A stretch of 64,000 nucleotides of DNA from Cytobacillus oceanisediminis (GCF_007830235.1 NZ_VLKI01000007.1:1-64000), one strand, 5' to 3'. Numbered from the stretch's first letter, positions 51,561-60,394 are shown. The notes: generated by a model from the sequence alone, not told the origin. Numbers and translations: made by a program.

Positions 51561-51895
51561 TTCATTAATAAAAAATCACATGTTTTAGTTAGTTAAATTC
51601 CCTTTTTAGTAATTGTTTAAAGATGTTTCCTACTATATTCCCAATTACTCAGAAATATTTCACAAAACTTTTAGTTTAAAACATAACTGGGTATAGAGGG
51701 TATAAATGTTATAGGATGGAAATTTATTTCTCTGGCATGGAAAATACATAGCTGCAATACGGAACATAAGTAATAATCGATTCAGAATGGGAATGGTGGG
51801 GGATATTCAGTCCGCAAGGGTTAGATTAAGATAAGATGAACTCTTTCTCATTCCTGATGCGATTTTTCGAACAACAGAGAGAGGGTGTTAATCTT
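51561..51895. other. intergenic region before the KaiC-like gene
   Basis: No small ORF or known RNA motif is visible. A G-rich stretch lies near 51789-51801. The in-frame ATG at 51836 within the last part has only a weak ribosome site. Confidence 0.4.
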
Positions 51896-53320
51896 ATGAA
51901 GGTATCAACGGGAATACGGGGATTGGACAAGGTTTTGGATGGCGGGATACCTCAAGGTTCTGCCATTGTCCTGGAAGGAGCGCCAGGTACAGGGAAAACA
52001 ACTTTAGGGATGCAGTTTTTGTACAAGGGAATTGTTGATCATAATGAGCCAGGAATCTTTTTTACATTCGAAGAATTTCCGGATCAAATCTATGAAGATA
52101 TGGAAAGCTACGGCTGGGACTTAAAGGATTTAGAAAGAAAAAATAGGCTAAGGGTTATTGGCATTTCTCCTGATATTTTCCTGGACCAAATGACTTCTAA
52201 GGATGGTTTATTTGAGCAGCTGGTCCGGGAGATTGATTGCAGGCGGATTGTGATTGATAGCATTAGCCTATTTGAGTATTTACCAGATAAAACAGGTGAG
52301 AATGGAAGAAGTCTTTTATATACGTTACGCAACATTGTGAGAAAGTTTGGGCTTACTTCATTGTTCATCCAAGAGCTTTCCAGCCTTGATAGAAGGAAGA
52401 TTCCGTTTGAACATTTTATTGCAGATGGTGTGATCCGCTTATCACTGAAAGAGCATATGAATATTTTCCGGAAAAGAACATTGGAAGTAACGAAGATGAG
52501 GGGAACGAAAATTAATGAAGGAGAGCATATCTACCAAATAACGGATAAAGGCATTTACCTCCTGCTGGCTTCTCAAATCGTAACGGATAAATATATTAGC
52601 GACCAGAATGAAAAAATTAAAACTGGCATTCCAGAGCTGGACAATCTTCTTGGAGGAGGCATGGCCAAAGGGGCGGTATATATGCTGGATACAAACAGCA
52701 AGGCAAATTACCGCCATATTGTAGGGGCAATTTATGCAGAACGGGTAAAGGCTGGAAACCGTATCTTAAGCCTTCTGTCGAGCACCCAAACTGTAACTGA
52801 GCTGAAAGCCCTTATGGATCTTTATGGCATTGATATCGACCAATTAGCAAGAGAAAAGAGATTATATTTTATTGAGCATTATAACCGGCCGTTTCCTGCG
52901 GGCTGGGAGGGCTCAGTCTTCCATGTTCAGGGGATGGAAAATAAGGATTATGACCGTTTTCTGTGGGAGAAGTGCAAAGGCTTGGTGAAAGAATGCAAGG
53001 AAAATCATAAAGATTGGTTTGCCTATTATGATTTAAGTACGATATTTAATGAGCGGGGAGCCGAGTATGTCTTAAGGTCATTTGCAAAAGAAACAGCATT
53101 CGCAAGGTCTTTTGGAATGACGGTCCTCGTTCTGTGTAATTTTAAAGAAGTCGGTGAACAGGCGGCCTCGTTTTTGGAACGCACATCAAATGGAGTTTTT
53201 AAAACCTGGGTGGATGGTTCTTATCAGTACTTGCAGGTAACCAAATCTCCGGATGGTCAAATTTCAAAGCCTTATCTGCTGGAAAGCATCGGTCAAAAGC
53301 CATATATCCGATTAGTATAG
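51896..53320 (+). CDS. KaiC-like RecA-fold ATPase with a degenerate second domain
   Basis: A 474-residue protein of two KaiC domains. Domain 1 (1-235) has Walker A EGAPGTGKTT near 27-36, Walker B RRIVIDSISLFEY and a KaiC-type ELSS segment. Domain 2 (from about 245) keeps the TGIPELDNLLGGGMAKGAV entry but lacks a P-loop, reading MLDTNSKANYRHI where GKT should be. Cyanobacterial KaiC has two active loops, while archaeal ArlH has one KaiC domain and works in archaellum assembly. I chose ATG 51896 (GAGGGTG upstream). It is followed by a winged-helix protein, a LuxR regulator and the Tad pilus locus. Confidence 0.85.
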   Translation: MKVSTGIRGLDKVLDGGIPQGSAIVLEGAPGTGKTTLGMQFLYKGIVDHNEPGIFFTFEEFPDQIYEDMESYGWDLKDLERKNRLRVIGISPDIFLDQMTSKDGLFEQLVREIDCRRIVIDSISLFEYLPDKTGENGRSLLYTLRNIVRKFGLTSLFIQELSSLDRRKIPFEHFIADGVIRLSLKEHMNIFRKRTLEVTKMRGTKINEGEHIYQITDKGIYLLLASQIVTDKYISDQNEKIKTGIPELDNLLGGGMAKGAVYMLDTNSKANYRHIVGAIYAERVKAGNRILSLLSSTQTVTELKALMDLYGIDIDQLAREKRLYFIEHYNRPFPAGWEGSVFHVQGMENKDYDRFLWEKCKGLVKECKENHKDWFAYYDLSTIFNERGAEYVLRSFAKETAFARSFGMTVLVLCNFKEVGEQAASFLERTSNGVFKTWVDGSYQYLQVTKSPDGQISKPYLLESIGQKPYIRLV

Positions 53321-53333
53321 AGGAGGGAAGAAT

Positions 53334-53591
53334 ATGGTGAAAAGAGAGCATTTGTCACTTGAAATGGAATGTTTGACGCTGTTTCAGTCCAACCCTTATT
53401 TATTTGAGACCATACAGGGACTGGAGAAAAGGCTGGGGAGAAAAATGTCCGATCTGGAGCCGATCCTGGAGAGTTTAACTGCCCAAGGCATCCTTCAAAG
53501 GACTGGAGAAGGAGCCATGGCGTATTTCCGGTATAAGGAACCTGCCGTTATTGCTGAATTTAGTTTTACAAGCGAGCTGGAACCTTTATGA
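53334..53591 (+). CDS. small winged-helix-like protein, 85 residues
   Basis: A compact helical protein with LFQSNPYLFETIQGLEKRLG then LEPILESLTAQGILQRTG and a beta-hairpin-like end (AMAYFRYKEP). This is the pattern of a stand-alone winged helix domain. It may bind DNA or mediate contacts between the flanking KaiC-like and LuxR proteins. GAGGAGGG precedes the ATG, and its stop overlaps the start of the LuxR gene, so the three are co-translated. Confidence 0.7.
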   Translation: MVKREHLSLEMECLTLFQSNPYLFETIQGLEKRLGRKMSDLEPILESLTAQGILQRTGEGAMAYFRYKEPAVIAEFSFTSELEPL

Positions 53592-55711
53592 TTCAATCAT
53601 TTGACCTCATTGAAGAATTGCAGGAAATGTATGCGAGCCAATATGGCCTGACGAATTTCATTACGGATGAATCAGGCGATATCATAATGCTGGCAAAGGG
53701 CCATAACGCGCTTTTTAATCTGCTGCTCGAACGTGGCGCGGTGAATGAAATCATAGAGACTGTAACAAAGGAATTTGAACTCTCAAAAACTTTCTTTATT
53801 GACATTTTGCCGGGTGTTTATGCCTGTATTGCCCCGGTGGAAGGCCACCCCGGATATTTATTATGGAGCGGTGTAAAAATGGAGCCAAGCTCAAGAGATA
53901 TGATTAAAAATAAAATCGATCACTTGATAGATGATGGGGATATAGATAGCATCTTGTCTCAGACACCACTCTTCACACTGGAAAACAAGAAAGAGTGGCT
54001 CCTTTCCGCAAAGAAAGCGGCAAAAATGATATCCCGATTAATAGGTGGCGGAGATTCTCTGTTTTCAGAACACTTGAAGGTTCTTCAGGAAGCCGTAAAA
54101 ACGGAAGAGGGGGATGTTTCCCGTTTTCTTTACAGCTTCCTTGAAAAAAACAGCGGAATTGATTTTCTGGGGATATGTGAACAGAGAAATGATGATCTTT
54201 ATGAGGTTTCCCATGCAGCAGGGGAAGAAGCTAAACGAATACAGGGAGCCAGCTTTTCGCCTGGGGAAAGCTTTCTCGGAAGGGTGCTCCTGACCGGAGA
54301 GCAGGCATTTTGGGAAGAGATCGAAAAAGATCCGAAGTATACTTTTTTTCAGCATTATCACTTTTATCCAAAGTCATTATTCTGTTTTCCTATTCAGCTT
54401 AGGGATGGAAACCTTTCTCTCTTTTTTGGCGGAAGCAGAACAAGTGAAGTAATTACGGATACGGTAAAGGATTTAGATAGGAATATGGCAATGCTGTTGG
54501 AAGTGGTTCTTTCGGCTGAGTCACTGAGAAAAGAAAACAGCGGCCATCTCAGCAGGCAATCTGCACTGGCGGATATCAGCATGATGCTGGTCTCTGCACC
54601 TGATTTAAAAAAGATATCCTATATTCTTGTAGATATATCCATGAGTTTAGTCAAAGGTCCGTTTTCTGCCGTGATGTTGAAAGATTCCCAAAAGCAAAAA
54701 ATGATGCTGGTTTCCAGAGGGGATATCAAGGGAGAGAAAGGCAGCTACCTTAAAAGAGCTGCAAAGGATTACTTCACTGCAACATCAGATTTACCCCCGG
54801 ATCGGTTAGTGCCAAGTATGAAGAAGCTGGAAGGATCCTCTGCCATTATCGAATGCCCGCTCTATTTTAGGGGAGAACTTTTAGGGCTAATTTGTACTGG
54901 GACAAACAGCCCCGTGGATCAAGAGACAGAAGAGCTGCTGCCATTTCTGCAGACTCTATCCCTGATTGCGGGAGTCACTTTGCAGCTGGCAGGCGAGGGA
55001 CAGGAAAATATGATGGAAAGGAAGATCGAAGTCCTTCATTCCTCGATCAAAGAGTTTGATGCTGAAGCCTATCGGATTGCAGAGGAATCTGTTAAAATTG
55101 CCCGAGAATTCACTGCTGAGCTGGATATATCTAAACCTCTTATTAAAAACATCTTAATAGCCTGCAAGCTTCATTGCTTTTCACATGAATATTTGGCTGA
55201 AATGTTTCCGGAGGCTGAATTTCCTAAGATCGTGAAGGATGGAACTAGGGTCCTTGCTGAAGATGCCGCGTTTAAAAACGAAGAACAAGGCATTGGCAGT
55301 CAGATATTTGCCCTTGCTGTTTCCTATGCCAAGAACGAAGGAGATATGGAAGCGGTTATAGCCCGTCCTTACATGAAAAGGATCCGCCAGGAATTTTTAT
55401 CGCACCTGGAAGACAGCAAGGTAGTGGAGCAGGAGCTACCCCTGGAACCTGAAAGCAGCCATACTATGGAAAGCAAATCTGTAGAGAGCACCATTAAAAA
55501 CCACAAGAATCTGTCCTCCAGAGAAAAAGAAGTTCTGGACCTGGTCATCCAGGGACTAAATAATAAGGAAATCGCACGGGAACTCTTCATTAGTGAACAC
55601 ACTGTTAAAAATCATCTCACCAAAATCTTTCAAAAGCTTGATGTACCAGACCGCACCCAGGCGATTTCAAAAGTCTATCAATTAACCTATAATGGTTCAG
55701 CCAATCCGTAG
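53588..55711 (+). CDS. large multi-domain LuxR regulator with GAF domains
   Basis: A 707-residue regulator. The first 130 residues resemble a PocR-like sensory domain without its usual cysteines. Residues about 170-315 and 330-470 look like two GAF domains, about 480-610 is helical and HD-like without a clear HD motif, and 640-700 is a LuxR helix-turn-helix (LSSREKEVLDLVIQGLNNKE). It has no receiver domain. It overlaps the winged-helix gene by four bases. Its position before the Tad locus suggests it controls pilus genes, with the KaiC-like ATPase as partner or timer. Confidence 0.82.
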   Translation: MIQSFDLIEELQEMYASQYGLTNFITDESGDIIMLAKGHNALFNLLLERGAVNEIIETVTKEFELSKTFFIDILPGVYACIAPVEGHPGYLLWSGVKMEPSSRDMIKNKIDHLIDDGDIDSILSQTPLFTLENKKEWLLSAKKAAKMISRLIGGGDSLFSEHLKVLQEAVKTEEGDVSRFLYSFLEKNSGIDFLGICEQRNDDLYEVSHAAGEEAKRIQGASFSPGESFLGRVLLTGEQAFWEEIEKDPKYTFFQHYHFYPKSLFCFPIQLRDGNLSLFFGGSRTSEVITDTVKDLDRNMAMLLEVVLSAESLRKENSGHLSRQSALADISMMLVSAPDLKKISYILVDISMSLVKGPFSAVMLKDSQKQKMMLVSRGDIKGEKGSYLKRAAKDYFTATSDLPPDRLVPSMKKLEGSSAIIECPLYFRGELLGLICTGTNSPVDQETEELLPFLQTLSLIAGVTLQLAGEGQENMMERKIEVLHSSIKEFDAEAYRIAEESVKIAREFTAELDISKPLIKNILIACKLHCFSHEYLAEMFPEAEFPKIVKDGTRVLAEDAAFKNEEQGIGSQIFALAVSYAKNEGDMEAVIARPYMKRIRQEFLSHLEDSKVVEQELPLEPESSHTMESKSVESTIKNHKNLSSREKEVLDLVIQGLNNKEIARELFISEHTVKNHLTKIFQKLDVPDRTQAISKVYQLTYNGSANP

Positions 55712-55735
55712 CCTCCTGATTAAGGAGGTTTTTTT
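55712..55735 (+). terminator. terminator of the KaiC-LuxR operon
   Basis: CCTCCT (55712-55717) pairs with AGGAGG (55723-55728), followed by seven T. Confidence 0.88.
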
Positions 55736-55736
55736 A

Positions 55737-55756
55737 ATTCCTATAGATATAGGAAT
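55737..55756. promoter_or_regulatory. 20-bp inverted repeat, candidate LuxR-type operator
   Basis: ATTCCTATA and TATAGGAAT are perfect 9-base arms separated by GA. A further half-site TATAGGAA lies at 55780-55787. The site stands between the LuxR gene terminator and the first gene of the Tad operon. LuxR-type boxes are typically about 20 bp with this symmetry. Confidence 0.55.
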
Positions 55757-55894
55757 ACTGGAAAGAGTGTTAGGGCTGATATAGGAAACCATTCTTATAA
55801 AAACCGCTTTTGATAAAGGGAAAGGCGGGGGATATTTTATTTTCATAAATCCCTGCATAATAAGCATTGTAAGTGATCAACACAAAGGCAGGAG

Positions 55895-56263
55895 GTGCTG
55901 AAAACGAATCTGCTGAACCTTGATACGAAGCAAGTGATCGCGGAGGATGTCAAACCGGCTAATACCTTTTGGAAAAGATTTAAAGGCCTGATGCTGACAA
56001 AAAGCATGCCTGAGAACCTGGCCCTTCATCTTTCGCCATGTCCGAGCATTCATACCTTTCTAATGAGATATAACATTGATGTTTTATATCTGAATGATCG
56101 GAATGAAATCGTCGGACTGGAGGAAAGCCTTGCGCCTGGCAAAACAGGCAAAAGATTTCCGGAAGCTGTATCGGTCATCGAGCTGCCTGCCGGAAAAATA
56201 AAACAAACCTCAACCGCGGCTGGACAAGCTGTAGCCTTTGTGGAGAAAAACGAACAATCTTAA
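55895..56263 (+). CDS. DUF192-family protein
   Basis: A 122-residue DUF192 protein. The family core FWKRFKGLMLTKSMPE, then HLSPCPSIHTFLMRYNIDVLYL, is clear. The function is unknown. The start is most likely GTG at 55895 using AAAGG at 55884-55888. DUF192 usually has a signal peptide in Gram-negative bacteria, and none is present here. It is 36 bases upstream of flp in the same direction, so it seems to belong to the pilus locus. Confidence 0.82.
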   Translation: MLKTNLLNLDTKQVIAEDVKPANTFWKRFKGLMLTKSMPENLALHLSPCPSIHTFLMRYNIDVLYLNDRNEIVGLEESLAPGKTGKRFPEAVSVIELPAGKIKQTSTAAGQAVAFVEKNEQS

Positions 56264-56299
56264 TAAAATCATATTTTTATATAAAAGGAGAGAGTTTAC

Positions 56300-56470
56300 A
56301 TGTTAAACAGAATTAAAGGATTATTTATCGAAGAAGAAGGACAAGGGATGACTGAGTATGGCATGATTCTTGGGCTAGTGGCTGTAGGTGTAATAGTAGC
56401 GTTAGTAGCTTTAAAAGGTAAAATCGTCGATCTATTTAATGGAATTAGTTTCAAAGAGCCAACACTTTAA
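56300..56470 (+). CDS. flp: Flp-family type IVb pilin, 56 residues
   Basis: The major pilin subunit of a Tad pilus. The protein starts MLNRIKGLFIEEEG, and the cleavage motif G-x4-E-Y fits with Gly14 before Glu19-Tyr20. A 20-residue hydrophobic helix follows (MILGLVAVGVIVALVALKG). AAAAGGAGAG precedes the ATG. A terminator directly follows, so flp can be made in excess over the assembly genes. The TadV peptidase encoded next would process it. Confidence 0.9.
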   Translation: MLNRIKGLFIEEEGQGMTEYGMILGLVAVGVIVALVALKGKIVDLFNGISFKEPTL

Positions 56471-56485
56471 AAGAAAAGAGAAAGT

Positions 56486-56523
56486 GGGTGTCCCAAAAGT
56501 ATTGCTTTTGGACACCCTCTTTT
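56486..56523 (+). terminator. hairpin after flp with a displaced third arm
   Basis: GGGTGTCC-AAAAG pairs with CTTTTGGACACCC (56505-56517). A second copy of the right arm, CTTTTGGGACACCC, lies at 56697-56710 beyond the palindromic element and is an even better match to the left arm. T-rich tails follow both. Confidence 0.78.
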
Positions 56524-56551
56524 GGTAAGGCAATAGCTCTTTAAAATTTGG

Positions 56552-56686
56552 CCTGTTGATTTCCGCTCCAGGGACTCGCTTTCCGCGGGCGGTCCGGGAG
56601 CCTCCTCGGTGCATTCGCACCTGCGGGGTCTCCCGCTGACTCGCTTCTCCCGCAGGAGTCTCGCCCCTTCCGCTCCAATCAACAGG
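56552..56686. repeat. GC-rich palindromic element, copy E
   Basis: Bounded by perfect 10-bp inverted repeats CCTGTTGATT (56552-56561) and AATCAACAGG (56677-56686). It is in the opposite orientation to copies B-D (TTTCCGCTCCAGG first). It separates flp from the rest of the Tad genes. Confidence 0.92.
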
Positions 56687-56756
56687 GTGCAAAAACCTTT
56701 TGGGACACCCTCTTTAAAAGAATTACTCAAAAACCCAATGAAAGGATGGCATCCAA

Positions 56757-57263
56757 ATGAATCTTTTTCTAGTAATTATCCTATTGATATGTGTCATTAC
56801 CGATGTAAAGAGCAGAAAAATCTACAACAAAGTAATCTATCCAGCCCTTTTGGCAGGATTCGTCTATCATCTGGCCAGCGGCGGCTGGGATGCCTTATTC
56901 CATTCTTTCATTGGCTTTTTGATCGGGCTTGGACTCCTTCTAATTCCTTACTTGATGGGAGGCATGGGGGCAGGGGACGTTAAGCTTCTTGCTTTAATTG
57001 GCGCCTTAAAGGGCGGAGCATTTGTTTTCCAGTCATTCTTATATATAGCCGTGATCGGAGGAATCATCGCACTGGGGATTGTTCTGTTCCGAAGCGGCGT
57101 GCTGAAGTCAATGATTTACTTTTTTTATAGTCTCCTAAAAGGTGTACGGAATACGGCAATCATTTCAAGGGGGTCCTTAACAGCCACATATCCTTATGGA
57201 GTGGCAATTGCAGCAGGCACTGCCCTTTCGCTGCTGTTCGAAAGGATGCCTGGCCTATGGTAA
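56757..57263 (+). CDS. tadV: prepilin peptidase, A24 family (TadV/CpaA)
   Basis: A 168-residue membrane aspartyl protease that cleaves the Flp leader. The two catalytic aspartates are in ITDVKSRKI near 14 and GAGDVKL near 72 (GxGD motif). About five or six membrane helices are present. GAAAGGATGG precedes the ATG. It overlaps tadE by seven bases. Confidence 0.92.
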   Translation: MNLFLVIILLICVITDVKSRKIYNKVIYPALLAGFVYHLASGGWDALFHSFIGFLIGLGLLLIPYLMGGMGAGDVKLLALIGALKGGAFVFQSFLYIAVIGGIIALGIVLFRSGVLKSMIYFFYSLLKGVRNTAIISRGSLTATYPYGVAIAAGTALSLLFERMPGLW

Positions 57264-57631
57264 GAAAGGAAGATGGCCAGTCATTGGTAGAGTTTGCGCT
57301 CATTCTGCCCTTGTTTCTTCTATTATTAATAGGTGTGATTGATTTTGGGAGAATCCTCTATACCCAGATGCAGCTTGAGCTTGTCTCGCAGGAGTCAGTA
57401 AGGCTTGGTGGCCTTGGAAAAACGGATGACGAAATTCGGGCATATGCCAAAAATCAGTTTACACAAGGTGATTCTTCCCGGCTTACAATAGATATTTCTC
57501 CTGCCGGAACGAGAAAACCGGGAACCTATGTAACCGTTGCTATTTCATATCCGGAAACTCTTTTGGAAGGATTGGGAAGCATGGCTGTCCCGTACACCAT
57601 TAAAACCAGTTCGACGATACGGGTGGAATGA
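57257..57631 (+). CDS. tadE: TadE-family pilus protein
   Basis: A 124-residue pseudopilin-like protein. An N-terminal segment KEDGQSLVEFALILPLFLLLL gives the TadE-like cleavage site and membrane helix; the rest is extracellular. It overlaps tadV before it and the tadG-like gene after it, which indicates tight coupling. Confidence 0.9.
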   Translation: MVRKEDGQSLVEFALILPLFLLLLIGVIDFGRILYTQMQLELVSQESVRLGGLGKTDDEIRAYAKNQFTQGDSSRLTIDISPAGTRKPGTYVTVAISYPETLLEGLGSMAVPYTIKTSSTIRVE

Positions 57632-58548
57632 TCATGATTATAAAAAAAATTTCCAAAAAAGAGGAAGGCAGCATAATCGTTCTATTTGCCGTCGGCTTAG
57701 CAGCTTTGATTGCGATGACTGGCCTTGTTATAGATGGAGGACATTTATACATGCAAAAAAGCCGTCTCCAAAAGACGGCCAACGCTGCTGCCTTATCGGG
57801 AGCACAGGAAATACCGAATAGCGAATCAGCTGTCAATGAGGTCGTTAGCTATATTCTAGCCTCGCATGGGGAAGAAGGCAGCCTGCAGCAGTCCAGCATT
57901 GAAAATAACAGCAAGCTGTATGTAGCGCTTGAAAAAAGTGTCCCCCTTTTCTTTGCCACGCTGTTCGGGGTGGATAGCCTGCCTGTGAAGGCAGATGCAA
58001 AGGCAGCTTTAGCTCCAATGGGTGCGGCAAAGGGGGCTGTTCCATTAGGAATTGATGAATCGGTTGCTCTTCAATATGGCCAGGCATATCAGCTTAAGGT
58101 AGATTCAGGGGATTCGGCATCTGGTAATTTTGGGGTTCTTGCTCTGCAGGGACCAGGTGCTAAGCTATATGGTGAAAGCCTGACATACGGATTTGACCAG
58201 CCTCTAAAAGTCGGGGATATCATCCCGACACAGACAGGGAATATTGCCGGCGAAACACGCTCAGCTATCAATTACAGGATTGACTCTTGCCCCTATCCTT
58301 CGGGTGAATATCAGAACAGGGACTGCCCCAGGGTGATGCTGGTTATCGTGTATAAGCCTTATGAAAAAACAACGACTCAGTTCAAAAGCATTAAAATAAC
58401 AGGATTTGCTTATTTTTATGTCACGGACCGCATGGGAAGCAGCGATGATTCTATTAAAGGCATTTTTATAAAACGAACAGGTGCCGGAACCGCTGAAACA
58501 GCAATGCCTCTTGATCGGGGAGCTTATGCGGTAAGGCTAACAGAGTAG
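57628..58548 (+). CDS. Tad-domain pilus assembly protein (TadG-like)
   Basis: A 306-residue protein beginning with a basic tail and a TadG-type hydrophobic segment (SIIVLFAVGLAALIAMTGLV) followed by an extracellular Tad/DUF2134-like region (DGGHLYMQKSRLQKTANAAAL). It lacks the von Willebrand domain of full TadG, which is usual in Firmicutes. The ATG overlaps the tadE stop by four bases. Confidence 0.85.
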   Translation: MIMIIKKISKKEEGSIIVLFAVGLAALIAMTGLVIDGGHLYMQKSRLQKTANAAALSGAQEIPNSESAVNEVVSYILASHGEEGSLQQSSIENNSKLYVALEKSVPLFFATLFGVDSLPVKADAKAALAPMGAAKGAVPLGIDESVALQYGQAYQLKVDSGDSASGNFGVLALQGPGAKLYGESLTYGFDQPLKVGDIIPTQTGNIAGETRSAINYRIDSCPYPSGEYQNRDCPRVMLVIVYKPYEKTTTQFKSIKITGFAYFYVTDRMGSSDDSIKGIFIKRTGAGTAETAMPLDRGAYAVRLTE

Positions 58549-58560
58549 GTGGACAGGCAG

Positions 58561-59502
58561 ATGAAAACGAAAAAATTATTGTTTTTGGCGATAGTTTCAG
58601 GCCTTATGACGACCCTCCTTTTCTATTTATTTATAAATAGGGAAAGTACAGTAACCGTCGATAAGGCTGTTCCTATGGCTGAAGTTGTGACAGCCAGCCT
58701 GGATATCGGCAAGAACGAGAAAATTACGGAAGAAAACCTTTCAATGGCTGAATTCCCGGAGAACCAAATCCATCCTGAGGCTGTCCGGGATCCGCAATCG
58801 ATTATAGGCAAGTATGCTTCGGCAGATATAAAGCAAGGGGAAATCCTAATGCTTCACAGGATTTATGAAGCAAAGGAAGAGGAAAACGTCATTTCAAGAA
58901 AAATAAGTGAAGGTTTTCGGGCAGTATCCATCAGTACAGACTTTGTCAAATCTGTCTCCAATCAAATTGAACCGGATGATTTTGTGGATGTGGTCCTAAG
59001 CGAAGAAACTCCTTCTGGCGAATCCGGTATAAAAACGGAACTGATACTGGAAAAGGTTCGTGTGCTATCTGTAGGAAAAAGGCTTACAGAAAAGCAAAAT
59101 AATGAAGCTGATACAGGCAACGAGTCAGAGTATTTGTCTGTAACGCTTGAGCTCAAGCAGGAGGACAGCGTAAAAATCATTAACGCAGGCGAACGGGGAA
59201 GTCTGCATTTAGTACTGAACAGCCAGCTCTCATCAAAGGAAGAAGCTGAGACAGGGGAGCAGAGAGAACAGGAAAATCCTGCGCCTGATACCCAATTAGT
59301 TACGTTGTCAAAGCGTTCCATTATTCGCAAAGAACCCCGTCTTAATGGATATATCACCTCAATCGTTGACCAGGATACCAAGCTGAGATTCCTTGGAAAA
59401 GAAGAGACGGATGAAGAAGGCAGACTATGGCTTTTTATTGAAACTCCTGATAAAAAACAGGGCTGGATCAGTAGCAGAATCGTTAAGCAGGAGGGTGAAT
59501 AG
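58561..59502 (+). CDS. CpaB/RcpC-like SAF protein with C-terminal SH3
   Basis: A 313-residue protein with one N-terminal membrane helix (about 5-22). A SAF domain follows at about 38-105, a Flp-pilus-type CpaB domain to about 225, and the end (from about 243) is an SH3-like domain (RKEPRLNGYITSIVD ... GWISSRIV). CpaB normally lines the outer-membrane channel. A Gram-positive version with SH3 may contact peptidoglycan instead. I chose the ATG at 58561 because AGGTGG is eight bases upstream. Confidence 0.83.
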   Translation: MKTKKLLFLAIVSGLMTTLLFYLFINRESTVTVDKAVPMAEVVTASLDIGKNEKITEENLSMAEFPENQIHPEAVRDPQSIIGKYASADIKQGEILMLHRIYEAKEEENVISRKISEGFRAVSISTDFVKSVSNQIEPDDFVDVVLSEETPSGESGIKTELILEKVRVLSVGKRLTEKQNNEADTGNESEYLSVTLELKQEDSVKIINAGERGSLHLVLNSQLSSKEEAETGEQREQENPAPDTQLVTLSKRSIIRKEPRLNGYITSIVDQDTKLRFLGKEETDEEGRLWLFIETPDKKQGWISSRIVKQEGE

Positions 59503-59521
59503 AGAGAAAGGAGCGGTTAAG

Positions 59522-60394
59522 TTGGCAGGAACGTTTAAAGATAACTATAAACGCGGGAAAATGATCGTTATTTGTAGTGCATCAGGCGGGACAGGGAGAA
59601 CAGCTGTAACCGTCAACTTGGCTGCGATGCTTGCAAAAAGAAAGATGAAGGTGGATATACTCGATGCTGATTGGCAGTTTGGCGATATTGCAATGGCCCT
59701 TAATCTTGAGCCTGCTGTGACTATCAAAGAGATAGCAGAAAAGCAGGATAGCAAGAATGCCCGGAATTATACCAGTATTCATTCAACAGGGATAGGGGTA
59801 TTGGCGGCACCGGACCGGCCGGAATATGCAGACATGATTACATCAGATGTCCTAGAAGCAACAGTCAGCGCGCTTCTTTCGGAAGCTCAGGTGCTCCTGG
59901 CTGAAACAGAGGGAGGACTAACCGACAGGAACCTTCAGCTAATGGAGATGGCAGACATCATACTCCTGATAACTACTCCAGGTATAGGGTCGCTTAAAAA
60001 TACAAAGCTGATGATTGAAACTCTGGAGGCACTCGAATTAAAGGATAAGGTAAAGCTGGTAGTCAATCAAAAAGACCGTTCTTATGCTATTAAAGCTAGC
60101 ATGATTCCAAAGCTTGTGGGAGTGGAGCCATTCTTTTTTTTGCCGTCAGAAAAGACACAGTTAGCAAACTCACTCGATTTAGGGGAGCCAATCGTGCTTA
60201 GTCATCCAAAGCTTCGTTTTTCAAAAGGAATCGAAGGGCTGGCTGAACGGCTTTATCCTCAGGAAAAACAGTCCGCAGATTCCGGCTTCCTAAAGCTGTT
60301 CCAAAAGAAAATAACCGGTGTAAGGGGAAGAGTAGATGAGCTTATTGGAAAGAATTCAATCGAAGAATCAAAAGGAATTCAAAAAAACCAATGA
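59522..60394 (+). CDS. tadZ: TadZ/CpaE-like pilus localisation ATPase
   Basis: A 290-residue MinD/ParA-fold protein that recruits Tad machinery to its cell position. The deviant Walker A reads SGGTGRTAVTVN near 23-34, so the usual lysine after Gly is Arg. Atypical loops are common in TadZ. The start is TTG at 59522 with AAAGGAG seven bases upstream; the longer frame would overlap cpaB. The 3' end overlaps tadA by 59 bases. Confidence 0.85.
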   Translation: MAGTFKDNYKRGKMIVICSASGGTGRTAVTVNLAAMLAKRKMKVDILDADWQFGDIAMALNLEPAVTIKEIAEKQDSKNARNYTSIHSTGIGVLAAPDRPEYADMITSDVLEATVSALLSEAQVLLAETEGGLTDRNLQLMEMADIILLITTPGIGSLKNTKLMIETLEALELKDKVKLVVNQKDRSYAIKASMIPKLVGVEPFFFLPSEKTQLANSLDLGEPIVLSHPKLRFSKGIEGLAERLYPQEKQSADSGFLKLFQKKITGVRGRVDELIGKNSIEESKGIQKNQ

